Assembly: GCF_031456495.1 (NCBI RefSeq)
Contig: NZ_JAVDUW010000002.1
Location: 889,759 to 953,758 of the forward strand
Reading direction: 5' to 3'
Source: Pedococcus sp031456495
Lineage (GTDB): Bacteria > Actinomycetota > Actinomycetes > Actinomycetales > Dermatophilaceae
DNA length: 64,000 bases
The first letter of the stretch is position 1. Each line of letters begins with the position of its first letter. Below are positions 32,362 to 41,459 of the stretch, piece after piece. Made by a program: the position numbers and the translations under genes. The notes beneath the pieces are model-generated. The model ran no database searches, had not been told where the DNA came from, and worked only from the letters and a program-made list of their open reading frames with translations.

Positions 32362-34727
32362 GCGCCGCCGGTCCGTCCCGTGATGCTGTCGCGACCCCGC
32401 GTGTGGACCTGCGGCTGCTCGTCCCGGCGCTCGTGGCGTGGTCGTTCACCGCGTCGGTGCTCGGCGTGCGGCCCCTGCTGCTCGTGAGCACATCGTCGGT
32501 GCTCGTGCTCGTGTCGGTCGTCGCCGTGCGACAGCGGCGGTGGGCCGCTGGAGGCCTCGTCGCCATGTGCACCGCTGCCTGCGCGCTCACCGGGGTGTCC
32601 GTCGCCGGTCACACGGCAGAGCGCTCCGCAGGCCCGCTCGAGTCGCTCGCGCGCGACCACGCCACGGTCGAGGCGGTGGCCACGGTCTCCACCGACCCGC
32701 GGTTGCGGCAGACGAAGGGCCTCGCCGGGGCCAGCGTCTACGCCCGGCTCACCGTGACCCAGGTGACGGCGCGAGGCTCGGTGAGCCGGGTGTCCGCACC
32801 GGTGCTGCTCGTCGCGGACGAGCGGTGGCGCGACGTCCAGTGGCACCAGCGGCTGGCGGTGCGCGGCCGTCTGGTGCCGGCCCACCCCGGCGACGACGTC
32901 GTCGCCGTCCTGAAGCCCTCCGGCGGACCTGCTGTCGTCGGCAGGCCGGGAGTCGTGGCACGGGCAGCCGAGCACCTACGGTCGGGGCTGCGCCGCGCCT
33001 CCGACCCGCTGCCCACGGATGCCCGAGGGCTCCTGCCCGCCCTCGTCATCGGCGACACGAGCCGCACCCCACCGGACCTGACCGACGCCATGCTCGCCAC
33101 CGGGATGACCCACCTGAGCGCCGTGTCGGGGTCGAACGTCGCGATCGTGCTGGCCTTCGCCCTCGGCGCCGCCCGGCTTCTCGGCCTCCCGAGACGCGCC
33201 CGCGTGCCGTGGGCCCTGGTCGTGCTGGCCGGCTTCGTCGTGCTGGCACGCCCCGAACCCAGCGTGGTGCGGGCAGCCACGATGGGCGGGATCGGGCTGC
33301 TCGGGCTCAGCGCGTCGCGACGTGCGGCCGGGGTGCCGGTGCTGTCGGCCGCCGTGGTCGTCCTGCTCGTCGTCGACCCGTGGCTGAGCCGCTCCTATGG
33401 CTTCGCGCTGTCGACCCTGGCGACACTCGGGCTCCTGCTCTTCACGCGGTCCTGGGGCGACGCGATCGGCCGCCGCCTGCCGTCCCGGGCCCGGTCCCTC
33501 GGACCGGCGCTCGCCATCCCCGTTGCCGCCCAGGCGATGTGCGCGCCCGTCGTGGTCCTGCTGCAGGGGTCCGTCTCGGTGGTGGGTGTCCTCGCCAACC
33601 TCCTGGCTGCCCCGTTCGTGGCCCCGGCCACCGTGGCCGGTGTGGGCGCGGCCGTCGTCGCACCCGTCTGGCCGCTCGGGGCCACGCTGCTGTGCTGGGC
33701 CGGGGCCCTCCCGGCTCTGGGGATCTGCTGGGTGGCCCGCACCTGCGCGACCGTGCCCGGCGGCACGCTGCCGTGGCCCGACGGTGCGCCCGGCGCGGTC
33801 CTCCTCGCGTTCGTCACCGTCGCGGTCGTCCTCAGCGCCCGACGCTGGGCCCACCTCGCGCGATGGCACCCCGTGGCGTTCCTCTCGGTCGTCGTCCTCG
33901 TCGTTGCGGGAGCCGCCCCGACGTCCGCCGCCGCCTGGCCGCCCCCGGGGTGGCGGTTCGTCGCCTGCGACGTCGGGCAGGGAGACGGGCTCGTGCTCGC
34001 CACGTCACCCGGCCATGCGGTGGTCGTGGACACAGGCCCGGACCCTGCCCTCATCGACGCCTGCCTACGCCGGCTCAAGGTCAAGGTCGTCGACTCGGTG
34101 GTCCTCACCCACTTCCACGCCGACCACGCCGACGGGCTCCCCGGTGTCCTGCGCGGTCGGACCGTCCGCACCGTGCTGGCCACTCCCGTCCGGGACCCGC
34201 CGTACCAGTGGCAGGAGGTGGAGGGATGGACCGGGGCACGCGGCATACCGGTCACGGGCATCGCAGCCGGCGACCACCTCAGCTGGCCCGGGGTGGAGGC
34301 CGACGTGTGGTGGCCCGCCCGCAGGCTCGACAGCGGCTCGGTGCCGAACAACGCCTCCGTCGTCCTCGCCGTCCGCGCCGGGCCGGTCGACCTGCTGCTC
34401 CTCGGCGACGTGGAGCGCGAGGCGGCGCACGCGATCCTGCTGCAGCTGCGCCGCGACCCCGCCATGGCCGCACGGGCGCGGAGCTTCGACGTCGTCAAGG
34501 TGGCGCACCACGGGTCGGCCAACCTCGACCCAGACCTCCTCGCAGCGGTCGCGGCCCCCTTCGCCGTGATCAGCGTCGGCAAGGACAACGACTACGGGCA
34601 CCCGTCACCCAAGGCGCTGCAGGTCCTCGCGCGCGACGGGTATGCCGTGCTGCGCACCGACCAGCGTGGCGACGTGGCGGTCGTCGACGACCACGGCTCG
34701 GTGGGGGTGACGTGGCGACGCCGCTGA
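32358..34727 (+). CDS. comEC: ComEC/Rec2 DNA-uptake channel
   Basis: Membrane channel for single-stranded DNA import, 789 residues. N-terminal hydrophobic segments and an OB-like DUF4131 region are followed by the competence domain (MTHLSAVSGSNVAIVLAFALG) and a C-terminal metallo-beta-lactamase domain (CDVGQGDGLVLAT, LTHFHADHADGLPG, VKVAHHGSAN) that may act as the nuclease. All family domains are present and the reading frame is intact. GTG 32358 overlaps the comEA stop. No late gene such as holA follows; a LysR gene converges on it. Confidence 0.94.
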   Translation: MSAAGPSRDAVATPRVDLRLLVPALVAWSFTASVLGVRPLLLVSTSSVLVLVSVVAVRQRRWAAGGLVAMCTAACALTGVSVAGHTAERSAGPLESLARDHATVEAVATVSTDPRLRQTKGLAGASVYARLTVTQVTARGSVSRVSAPVLLVADERWRDVQWHQRLAVRGRLVPAHPGDDVVAVLKPSGGPAVVGRPGVVARAAEHLRSGLRRASDPLPTDARGLLPALVIGDTSRTPPDLTDAMLATGMTHLSAVSGSNVAIVLAFALGAARLLGLPRRARVPWALVVLAGFVVLARPEPSVVRAATMGGIGLLGLSASRRAAGVPVLSAAVVVLLVVDPWLSRSYGFALSTLATLGLLLFTRSWGDAIGRRLPSRARSLGPALAIPVAAQAMCAPVVVLLQGSVSVVGVLANLLAAPFVAPATVAGVGAAVVAPVWPLGATLLCWAGALPALGICWVARTCATVPGGTLPWPDGAPGAVLLAFVTVAVVLSARRWAHLARWHPVAFLSVVVLVVAGAAPTSAAAWPPPGWRFVACDVGQGDGLVLATSPGHAVVVDTGPDPALIDACLRRLKVKVVDSVVLTHFHADHADGLPGVLRGRTVRTVLATPVRDPPYQWQEVEGWTGARGIPVTGIAAGDHLSWPGVEADVWWPARRLDSGSVPNNASVVLAVRAGPVDLLLLGDVEREAAHAILLQLRRDPAMAARARSFDVVKVAHHGSANLDPDLLAAVAAPFAVISVGKDNDYGHPSPKALQVLARDGYAVLRTDQRGDVAVVDDHGSVGVTWRRR

Positions 34728-34782
34728 GGTCGCGGGCCCGGGCGACCGGGCCGACGTCGCGTGCCGAGCGGACGGTGGCGGG

Positions 34783-35712
34783 TCAGGTGCTGGCGAGGAC
34801 GCGGGGCTTGGCCTTGGCCGCCTCGACCAGGGCCTCGATCGTGGCCTGCACGGCGGGCACGCGCTGGAGGTCCGGGGTGGTCACGACGCTGACCGTCCGG
34901 CGCGAGGCCGGCTGGATGGGCAGGGTCACCACGTCGCGGTGGTGGGCGGTCCGCAGGATGAGGTCGGGGATGAGCGCGACGCCGAGTCCCTCGGCCACGA
35001 GGCCGAGCACGGCCACGTAGTCCTCGGTCTCGAACCCGACGTTCGGGGAGAAGCCGGCGGTGGCGCACATCTGCAGGAGGTGGCCGCGGCAGCGCGGGCA
35101 GCCTGCGATCCAGTTCTCGTCGGCGAGCTTGGTGAGGTCGGCGACGGGCTCGGTTGCCAGGGGGTGGTCGCGGGGGAGGGCGAGGCGGACCTCGTCGTCG
35201 AGCAGCTTGTGCTGCACGAAGAGGTCCATGTCCTCCTCGCCCCGGCCGACGTCGGTGCCCTCGTAGGCGAAGGCGACGGCCAGGTCGCACTCGCCGGCCT
35301 TGAGTGCCGCAAGGGACTCGGGCGGCTCGGCCTCGGTGAACGTGACCTGCACGTCGGGGAAGCGCTGCTTGACGAGGGCGAGTGCACGGGGGACGAGGGT
35401 CGCCGAGCTGGAGGGGAAGGCCATGAGGCGGACGCGTCCGGCGCGGAGCCCGGCGATGGCGGCGACCTCCTCCTCGGCGGCGTCGAGGGCGGCGAGGACG
35501 GACACGGCGTGCCGCGCCAGCACCTGACCGGCCTCGGTGAGCCGCACGTTGCGGCCGACGCGCTCGACCAGGACGGTCCCGGTGCGCTGCTCGAGGCGGC
35601 GCACCATCTGCGAGATGGCGGGCTGGGAGTAGCCGAGGGCGAGGGCGGCTCCGGTGAAGCTCCCCTCGTCGGCGATCGCCTTCATCACGCGAAGGCCGGC
35701 GGCGTCGATCAT
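34783..35712 (-). CDS. LysR family transcriptional regulator
   Basis: A 309-residue LysR protein. The HTH is EGSFTGAALALGYSQPAISQMVRRLEQ, the effector domain starts VRLMAFPSSSATLVP. A GCPRCRGH pair of cysteines (about residues 205-208) is of the kind that could sense redox state or a thiol, but it is not the OxyR pattern. ATG 35712 follows a TATGCT -10 by six bases. The regulated partner is probably itself or a distant gene, since comEC converges and a lipoprotein gene diverges. Confidence 0.88.
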   Translation of the reverse strand: MIDAAGLRVMKAIADEGSFTGAALALGYSQPAISQMVRRLEQRTGTVLVERVGRNVRLTEAGQVLARHAVSVLAALDAAEEEVAAIAGLRAGRVRLMAFPSSSATLVPRALALVKQRFPDVQVTFTEAEPPESLAALKAGECDLAVAFAYEGTDVGRGEEDMDLFVQHKLLDDEVRLALPRDHPLATEPVADLTKLADENWIAGCPRCRGHLLQMCATAGFSPNVGFETEDYVAVLGLVAEGLGVALIPDLILRTAHHRDVVTLPIQPASRRTVSVVTTPDLQRVPAVQATIEALVEAAKAKPRVLAST

Positions 35713-35718
35713 GGCTGC

Positions 35719-35736
35719 AGCATAACGCAGTGTTAT
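35719..35736 (-). promoter_or_regulatory. LysR promoter with overlapping palindromic operator
   Basis: On the minus strand TATGCT (35719-35724) is a -10 six bases from the ATG. ATAACGCAGTGTTAT (35722-35736) is an inverted repeat of the LysR-box type (T-N11-A) that overlaps it, suggesting negative autoregulation. Confidence 0.5.
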
Positions 35737-35889
35737 CGAATTGATGCCGATCTTTGGGCGAGGTGATGGACCGCATCGCGGTGTGGCTTCGGGCCCCTGT
35801 GGACAGTGCGGTCGACGGAATCGGGCAAATCCGTAGAATCGCTGTCGCAGACGCCGCCCGCAGGCGGCTGCCGGCGAAGGGGGAGGTTC

Positions 35890-36477
35890 GTGCAGGTCCG
35901 CAGAGGGGCGTTCACTGCAGTCGTCGTCGCGGGGTCACTGGCGCTCGCGGCGTGCAGCGGCGGGGGCGACAGCCCACCGCCCCCGGCGTCGTCCACGACG
36001 AGCAGCTCGAGCAGCTCGACGACGTCGTCCACCACGACCCAGAGCCCGACTGCCACCAAAACGGTGGCGCTGCCCCCCGAGGCAACCAAGCACACCGAGG
36101 CCGGCGCGATGGCTTTCGCCCGCTTCTACTGGGAGCAGGCGAGCCAGTCGCTGGTTACTAATGATGCGTCGGTCGTTAGGGCGATGGGCGCCGATGAATG
36201 CTCTGAATGCACGGCGGTTGAAGGAATATCGAGCAAGCAAGAAGCGGACGGGGTCCATTCCGATAAGGCGAGTTACGACATCAAGATCGTCCGCCGAGTC
36301 GAGGGTTCGAAAGACCAGTACGTGATCTCCGTAGCAGGGCGCGAGATACCCGTTAAGAAGTTGGACAAGTCCGGCAAGGTGCTGCGCACCACGCAAGCCG
36401 GCACCTTCTCCTGGGCAACCACGGTTGAGTGGCGAGTTGGATGGCAGGTTACGAACTTCCAGAAGGAGTCGGCCTGA
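35890..36477 (+). CDS. DUF6318-like lipoprotein
   Basis: A 195-residue lipoprotein: GTG 35890 after GGGGGA, signal peptide with lipobox LAAC, a Ser/Thr linker (residues 30-52), then a domain with AMAFARFYWEQASQSLVTND and a CSECTAVEG cysteine pair, matching DUF6318 in actinobacteria. From about 36140 the codon use shifts to AT-rich third positions (GTT, ACT, AAT, GAA), in contrast to neighbours. The next gene overlaps its stop by one base. Function unknown. Confidence 0.78.
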   Translation: MQVRRGAFTAVVVAGSLALAACSGGGDSPPPPASSTTSSSSSSTTSSTTTQSPTATKTVALPPEATKHTEAGAMAFARFYWEQASQSLVTNDASVVRAMGADECSECTAVEGISSKQEADGVHSDKASYDIKIVRRVEGSKDQYVISVAGREIPVKKLDKSGKVLRTTQAGTFSWATTVEWRVGWQVTNFQKESA

Positions 36478-37427
36478 TGCACCGCCGATTCGGTGGCGCC
36501 GTTTTGGTGGCCAGTCTTTTGATAGCAATCACGGGCATACAAGCGCCTGCATCGGCCGCCGGGCCCGATTGCGGTAGCGGGGATATGGCTGCGTCCTTGG
36601 ATCAGGACGCCGCGAACCTGGCAGGGAGTTGCGAGTCCGCCCCCAGCAAGCCGACGAGCGCAGGCTCCAATGGCGCGGAGGCGCAACAAGTTGCCGCTGA
36701 TGGCAACGAGTATCGAATTGTTCCGGCGTGCGAACCGGTTCGGGTTTCGGACACCGTGGGTGGAGACGCGACCAACTGCTCCAACGCCCAGACAGCGTGC
36801 AAGTACCGCCTGCCAGCCTCGGACCCGAAGTCCGGCGAGATCCTCTACCGCCTCGAGAGCCGACCCAAGGGCGACCCAAACAGCACCTGGACGCTCGTCC
36901 GCGAGATGTGCGGCCTCGACGAGGCACCGCCAGGCGTCCCGGCGCCACCGGCGATCCCGACGCTGGCGCAGATCCAGAACGCGTTCCGGCAGCTGCCGTT
37001 CTCCAAGCCGAGCGTCGGCATCGAGCCCGAGGGCAACAAGACCCTCGTGAACCTCCCCACCTACTTCCGCGCCGAGTGGCCGGGCGACGCGGGTCTGCAG
37101 CCGGACGAGGTGAGCGCGCCCGTGCAGCTGCTGACCTGGTCGGTCGAGTTCAGGATCGCGGCGCGCTCGTACGACTTCCACTACGGCGACGGCAGCAGCA
37201 GCGGACCGACGACCGACCCCGGCGGTGTCTACCCCGACGGCGCGATCCGGCACACGTACACCGAGCCGACAGCAGGAGCGCGGGTCAGCGTCGACGCCCA
37301 GCTCACCGCGCAGTACCGCGCCAACGGCGGCCCGTGGCAGGACATCGACTCGGTCACCGACCTCCAGGACGAGCCGGTCACCACGCTGCAGGTCCGCGAG
37401 GCGCACGCCCGCCTGGTCACGCACTGA
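36477..37427 (+). CDS. Secreted protein of unknown function
   Basis: A 316-residue protein with a Sec signal peptide (GAVLVASLLIAITGIQAPASAA, cleavage near residue 28). The mature part has four cysteines (ACEP, TNCSNA, TACKY, EMCGL), a Pro-rich link, and a C-terminal beta-rich region with DFHYGDGSSS and IRHTYTEPTAGARVSV, reminiscent of a PKD-type fold. The first 270 bp are low GC; the rest returns to about 70 % GC. It is translationally linked to the DUF6318-like lipoprotein, so both may act at the cell envelope. Confidence 0.7.
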   Translation: MHRRFGGAVLVASLLIAITGIQAPASAAGPDCGSGDMAASLDQDAANLAGSCESAPSKPTSAGSNGAEAQQVAADGNEYRIVPACEPVRVSDTVGGDATNCSNAQTACKYRLPASDPKSGEILYRLESRPKGDPNSTWTLVREMCGLDEAPPGVPAPPAIPTLAQIQNAFRQLPFSKPSVGIEPEGNKTLVNLPTYFRAEWPGDAGLQPDEVSAPVQLLTWSVEFRIAARSYDFHYGDGSSSGPTTDPGGVYPDGAIRHTYTEPTAGARVSVDAQLTAQYRANGGPWQDIDSVTDLQDEPVTTLQVREAHARLVTH

Positions 37428-37494
37428 CGCCGCGGCCGGTGCCAGCGCTCGCGACGGGCGGCTGTCCGGACCCTCTGCTTGTATCGACCGCACG

Positions 37495-38772
37495 ATGAAG
37501 CCCGAGCAGAGCGCCACCACCCGAGCCCTCGACGACGTCGACGCCGACACCGACGTCGAGGACCTCGGCGACGCCGTCGCCCCGCAGGGCCGGCGACGCC
37601 GCAGCGGCACGGCCCTGTGCCTGTCGGGCGGCGGCTACCGCGCCGCCCTCTTCCACCTCGGCGCCCTGCGCCGCCTCAACGAGCTCGGCGTGCTCGCCCA
37701 GCTCACCACCGTCAGCGGCGTCTCCGGGGGCTCCATCGTCGCCAACCTCGTCGCCGACCCCCGCCTCACCTTCCCTGCCAACGGGGGAGAGGTGGAGGGC
37801 TTCGAGGAGTACGTCGCCGCACCCCTCGGCCGCCTGGCCTCCCGAAACATCCGCACCCCGGCGCTGCTGAGCCGCCTGCTGCCCTGGCGGTGGCTGACGT
37901 CCGACGCCGCGGTCCGCGCCCTCGCCGACGAGCTCACCGAGACCGTGCAGTGGTGGTCGACCCCCTTGCGCGACAACGCCGTCGCCGGCCCGGCCATCAT
38001 CACCGGCGCCACGGAGATCGGCTACGGCGTCAACTGGGTGTTCGAGGACCCCACCGCCCACCAGCCGCACGGGCGCGTGGGCGACTACCGCCTCGGGTAT
38101 GCCACTCCGCCCGACAGCGTGCGCATCGCCGACATCGTCGCCGCGTCCTGCGCCTTCCCCCCGTTCTTCGCACCGATGCTCCTCGACGGCGACGACCTCG
38201 GCCTCGCCGGCGGCCACAAGGGACTGGAGTCGGACGACGCCCGGCAGGCGATCCGCCACCGCATCCGGCTCACCGACGGCGGCGTCTACGACAACCTCGG
38301 CCTCGAGCCCGTGTGGAAGCGGCACGCCACCGTGCTCGTCAGCGACGGCGGCGGCGTCTTCCGGGCCCGCACGGAACGCACGGTCGCCGGCCGGATGCTG
38401 CGGATCCTCAGCATCGCCACGAACGGCGGCCAGTCGGTGCGCTCCCGGTGGCTGCACGCGGCATACGCACGGCAGGCGATCCTCGGCACCTCCTGGGCGC
38501 TCGACATGGTGGTGGACGGCTGCTACCCGCGCAGCACGACCGAGCTCATCAACGCCATCCGGACCGACCTCGACACCTTCTCCGAGCAGGAGCGGCACGT
38601 CCTCGAGCGCCACGGCTACCTCATCGCCGACGCGCAGGTGCGCGCCCACGCAAAGCACCTGGTCACGCGCGACGTTCCGCCACGACCACCGCACGACGAC
38701 GTGGCCGACCCGGCCGTGGCCGAGCGGGCCTTGGCCGAGTCGGCGAAGCGACGGCTGCTCGGCCGGTTCTGA
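37495..38772 (+). CDS. Patatin-like phospholipase family protein
   Basis: A 425-residue lipid hydrolase. Oxyanion loop LSGGGYRAALFHLG (residues 41-54), nucleophile elbow VSGVSGGS, and catalytic Asp in LTDGGVYDNLGLEP complete the Ser-Asp dyad. It has no signal peptide. The arrangement is the bacterial RssA/patatin type with a longer middle region. No Shine-Dalgarno is clear before ATG 37495, so the start is moderately sure. Confidence 0.88.
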   Translation: MKPEQSATTRALDDVDADTDVEDLGDAVAPQGRRRRSGTALCLSGGGYRAALFHLGALRRLNELGVLAQLTTVSGVSGGSIVANLVADPRLTFPANGGEVEGFEEYVAAPLGRLASRNIRTPALLSRLLPWRWLTSDAAVRALADELTETVQWWSTPLRDNAVAGPAIITGATEIGYGVNWVFEDPTAHQPHGRVGDYRLGYATPPDSVRIADIVAASCAFPPFFAPMLLDGDDLGLAGGHKGLESDDARQAIRHRIRLTDGGVYDNLGLEPVWKRHATVLVSDGGGVFRARTERTVAGRMLRILSIATNGGQSVRSRWLHAAYARQAILGTSWALDMVVDGCYPRSTTELINAIRTDLDTFSEQERHVLERHGYLIADAQVRAHAKHLVTRDVPPRPPHDDVADPAVAERALAESAKRRLLGRF

Positions 38773-38819
38773 CGAGGCCGTCCGACCCCGCCACCCCGAG
38801 CGGTCCGGCGGCGGCCACG

Positions 38820-38825
38820 TACGCT
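38820..38825 (+). promoter_or_regulatory. -10 box TACGCT of the sirtuin gene
   Basis: TACGCT ends six bases before GTG 38832, a leaderless arrangement. Confidence 0.45.
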
Positions 38826-38831
38826 TGTCCG

Positions 38832-39683
38832 GTGACCCAGCCCGCCACCACGACGACGACCGAGGACGACCTCGACCACGTCGCGGCCCTGCTCGACCGG
38901 GGCGGTGTCGTCGCCCTCACCGGGGCCGGGATCTCGACGGAGTCCGGCATCCCCGACTACCGCGGACCCGACGGCCAGCGACGCGTCACGCCGATGCAGT
39001 ACTCCGAGTTCACCGCCTCGAGCGAGGCGCGCAAGAAGTACTGGGCCCGCAGCTACGTCGGGTGGCAGCGGTTCAACCTCGCCCGCCCGAACGCCGGCCA
39101 CGACGCCGTCGCCCGGCTCCAGGCGAGCGGCCGCATCGGCTCGGTCATCACGCAGAACGTCGACGGACTGCACCAGCACGCCGGTGCCACCGACGTCGTC
39201 GAGCTGCACGGCTCGCTGGCCAACGTCGTCTGCCTCACCTGCGGCGACCGCTCCAGCCGCTGGGACCTCGACGAGCGGATGCGCGAGGCGAACCCGTCGT
39301 TCACCGTGACCTCCGACGAGATCCGACCCGACGGCGACATCGCGCTCAACGCCCTCGACGTCGAGGCGTTCGTCGTCCCGCTCTGCGTGGTCTGCGGCCG
39401 CGACACCCTCAAGCCGGACGTCGTCTTCTTCGGCGAGTCGGTGCCGAAACCGTTGGTGGAGAAGTGCTTTCGGCTGACGGAGTCCGCCAGTGCGCTGCTC
39501 GTGCTCGGCTCGAGCCTGAAGGTGATGAGCGGCTACCGGTTCGTCCGCCGCGCCCACGCCCTAGGGATCCCGGTCGCGATCATCACCCGCGGCCCGACCC
39601 GCGGCGACGGCGAGGCGACAGTCCAGCTCGACGCCCCACTGGGGCCGACCCTGACCCGCCTCCTCGCGCGGCTCGGCGCCTGA
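38832..39683 (+). CDS. NAD-dependent protein deacylase (Sir2)
   Basis: A 283-residue sirtuin. NAD-binding GAGISTESGIPDYRG, catalytic TQNVDGLHQHAG (His), zinc cysteines CLTC and CVVC, and the VVFFGESVP and LGSSL blocks are complete. It resembles cobB-type deacylases of SirTM/class II-III actinobacterial proteins in length. It is flanked by unrelated genes. Confidence 0.92.
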   Translation: MTQPATTTTTEDDLDHVAALLDRGGVVALTGAGISTESGIPDYRGPDGQRRVTPMQYSEFTASSEARKKYWARSYVGWQRFNLARPNAGHDAVARLQASGRIGSVITQNVDGLHQHAGATDVVELHGSLANVVCLTCGDRSSRWDLDERMREANPSFTVTSDEIRPDGDIALNALDVEAFVVPLCVVCGRDTLKPDVVFFGESVPKPLVEKCFRLTESASALLVLGSSLKVMSGYRFVRRAHALGIPVAIITRGPTRGDGEATVQLDAPLGPTLTRLLARLGA

Positions 39684-39703
39684 CGCTGCGCCTGACGCGG
39701 CGC

Positions 39704-40345
39704 TCAGGACGCGGGGCGCCGCGCCACCAGGACGACGTCGATCGCGTCGCCCCCGTCGGTGTGCCGCACGATCTCCTCGCAGCGCTCGACCTCGAGCTCG
39801 GACGCGACCTCGCGCAGCCCCTCGACCGTCTGCAGCAGCGCGGGGTCCTGGGGGCCGCCGACGCCCTCGGTGAGGTTCCGCAGTGCGTGCCCCACGACGA
39901 CCAGCGCGCCACCCGGTGCCAGCCAGGCCGTGGCCCGGGAGAGCACGTCCTCCGGCAGGTGCAGGTAGGCCACGAGCACGAGGTCGTATGCCGTGTGCGC
40001 CGGCGGCTGCCACGACCGCACGTCCGCGACCACCCAGTCGACCCGCAGCCCGCGGGCGGCGGACTCCTTCTCGCCCTTGGCCAGGCCGACGGCCGAGAAG
40101 TCGACAGCCGTCACCCGCCACCGCTTGGCAGCCAGCCACACCGCGTGCCGCCCCTCGCCCGCACCGAGGTCGAGCGCGCGGCCCGGCTCCCAGTCGCCGA
40201 CGATCCGCTCGACCTCGGCGTTCGGCTCGGCGCTCCAGACGTGGGCCGACGCGGCATACCGCTCGTCCCACATCCTCCGGCGCTCGCCGCCGGCGTCGGC
40301 CGGGGTGGTGCCCCGCGGGTGCTCGTGGCCGCGTTCCTCGCTCAT
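39704..40345 (-). CDS. Class I SAM-dependent methyltransferase (TehB-like)
   Basis: A 213-residue methyltransferase. Motif I is ALDLGAGEGRHAVWLA, followed by VTAVDFSAVGLAKGE and WLAPGGALVVVGHAL, the layout of TehB/thiopurine-type enzymes. It is divergent from a GNAT gene across 18 bp. Substrate unknown. Confidence 0.85.
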   Translation of the reverse strand: MSEERGHEHPRGTTPADAGGERRRMWDERYAASAHVWSAEPNAEVERIVGDWEPGRALDLGAGEGRHAVWLAAKRWRVTAVDFSAVGLAKGEKESAARGLRVDWVVADVRSWQPPAHTAYDLVLVAYLHLPEDVLSRATAWLAPGGALVVVGHALRNLTEGVGGPQDPALLQTVEGLREVASELEVERCEEIVRHTDGGDAIDVVLVARRPAS

Positions 40346-40350
40346 CCCCC

Positions 40351-40356
40351 TAGCAT
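40351..40356 (+). promoter_or_regulatory. -10 box TAGCAT of the GNAT gene
   Basis: TAGCAT ends seven bases before ATG 40364, in the 18-bp gap between divergent genes. Confidence 0.4.
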
Positions 40357-40363
40357 CGCCGAT

Positions 40364-40882
40364 ATGACCGACCCCGCCACCGCACCCGGGCCCGTGACGG
40401 TCCGCGACGCCACCCCGTCGGACCTGGCGGCCATGGCCGCGATCTACGACGAGCAGGTGCGCACGTCGGTGGCGACGTTCGACACGCAGGAGCGCGGCGC
40501 GGCATACCTCGGCGAGAAGCTGGCGGCCACCGGGCCCGGTAACGTGGTCCTCGTCGCCTGCCTCGACGACGCGGTGGTCGGCTATGCCTTCTCCGGGCCG
40601 TTCCGCCCGCGCCCCGCCTACGCGGGCACCAAGGAGGTGTCGGTGTACGTCGACGCCGGTGCCCGCGGTCGGGGAGTCGCCCGGAGCCTGTATGCCGCGC
40701 TGCTCGGCCGGCTGGACGCCGAGCCGTCGGTGCACACCCAGCTCGCGGTCATCGCCCAGCCGAACGAGGCGAGCGAGGCGCTGCACGTGGCGTTCGGCTT
40801 CGAGCGGGTGGGGGTCCTGCGCGAGGTCGGTAACAAGTTCGGCCGTTGGGTCGACACCGCCTGGTACCAACGGCTCGCCTGA
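40364..40882 (+). CDS. GNAT acetyltransferase (phosphinothricin/methionine-sulfoximine type)
   Basis: A 172-residue acetyltransferase. VRDATPSDLAAMAAIYDEQV, GYAFSGPFRPRPAYAGTKEVSVYVDAGARGRGVARSL and the tail VGVLREVGNKFGRWVDTAWYQ match the PAT/YwnH-like group that acetylates phosphinothricin or methionine sulfoximine. Its in vivo substrate could be another amine. Confidence 0.85.
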   Translation: MTDPATAPGPVTVRDATPSDLAAMAAIYDEQVRTSVATFDTQERGAAYLGEKLAATGPGNVVLVACLDDAVVGYAFSGPFRPRPAYAGTKEVSVYVDAGARGRGVARSLYAALLGRLDAEPSVHTQLAVIAQPNEASEALHVAFGFERVGVLREVGNKFGRWVDTAWYQRLA

Positions 40883-40964
40883 CCCGCGAGAGGGCTGGCG
40901 CGGAGGGCTCGGTCTTGGCACTCTCGTGCCGAACAGGTTGGTGCGAGACGTGGGAGGCTGACCC

Positions 40965-41384
40965 ATGGGTGCGACGGGTGTGGGACCGTTCGAGAACGAC
41001 GACGCCCTCGACTTCCTCGACGACCTCGAGGACTCCGATCCCGAGGCGCGCCGGGAGCGGCTCGAGTCGGCGCTGGGGCAGGTCGTGCGGGCGCGGGACT
41101 ACATCGAGGCGCCGGTGATGTCCGAGGCGATCGCTGCGGCCGTCATCGTGTCCGCCTGCGACGACCCCGAGTCGGTGGTGGGGGAGCGGAACGTCCCCCG
41201 ATGGGTGGACGAGGACCCCCTCGACATCGACGAGCGGCTCGAGGAGCTGGCCACGCAGGCGCTGCACCGGGCCCTGCGCTCGGAGGACAACGAACTGTGG
41301 GAGCTGTGGGCCGACGGCGACGGCGGCGAGAAGTTCACCGCACGCCTCACGCACTACCTCGACGCGCTCGGCGACGAGAGCTGA
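40965..41384 (+). CDS. DUF4259 domain protein
   Basis: A 139-residue acidic protein with GVGPFENDDALDFLDDLED, the hallmark of DUF4259, and a helical C-terminus with LWELWADGDGGEKF. Function unknown. It is alone between a GNAT gene and convergent lexA. Confidence 0.82.
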   Translation: MGATGVGPFENDDALDFLDDLEDSDPEARRERLESALGQVVRARDYIEAPVMSEAIAAAVIVSACDDPESVVGERNVPRWVDEDPLDIDERLEELATQALHRALRSEDNELWELWADGDGGEKFTARLTHYLDALGDES

Positions 41385-41459
41385 CCGCTCTGCGCCCGCG
41401 CCGCGTCACTGATCCGGACCATGGTCGGTGACGCTGCGTTCGGCGACGGGAGCCCGGCC

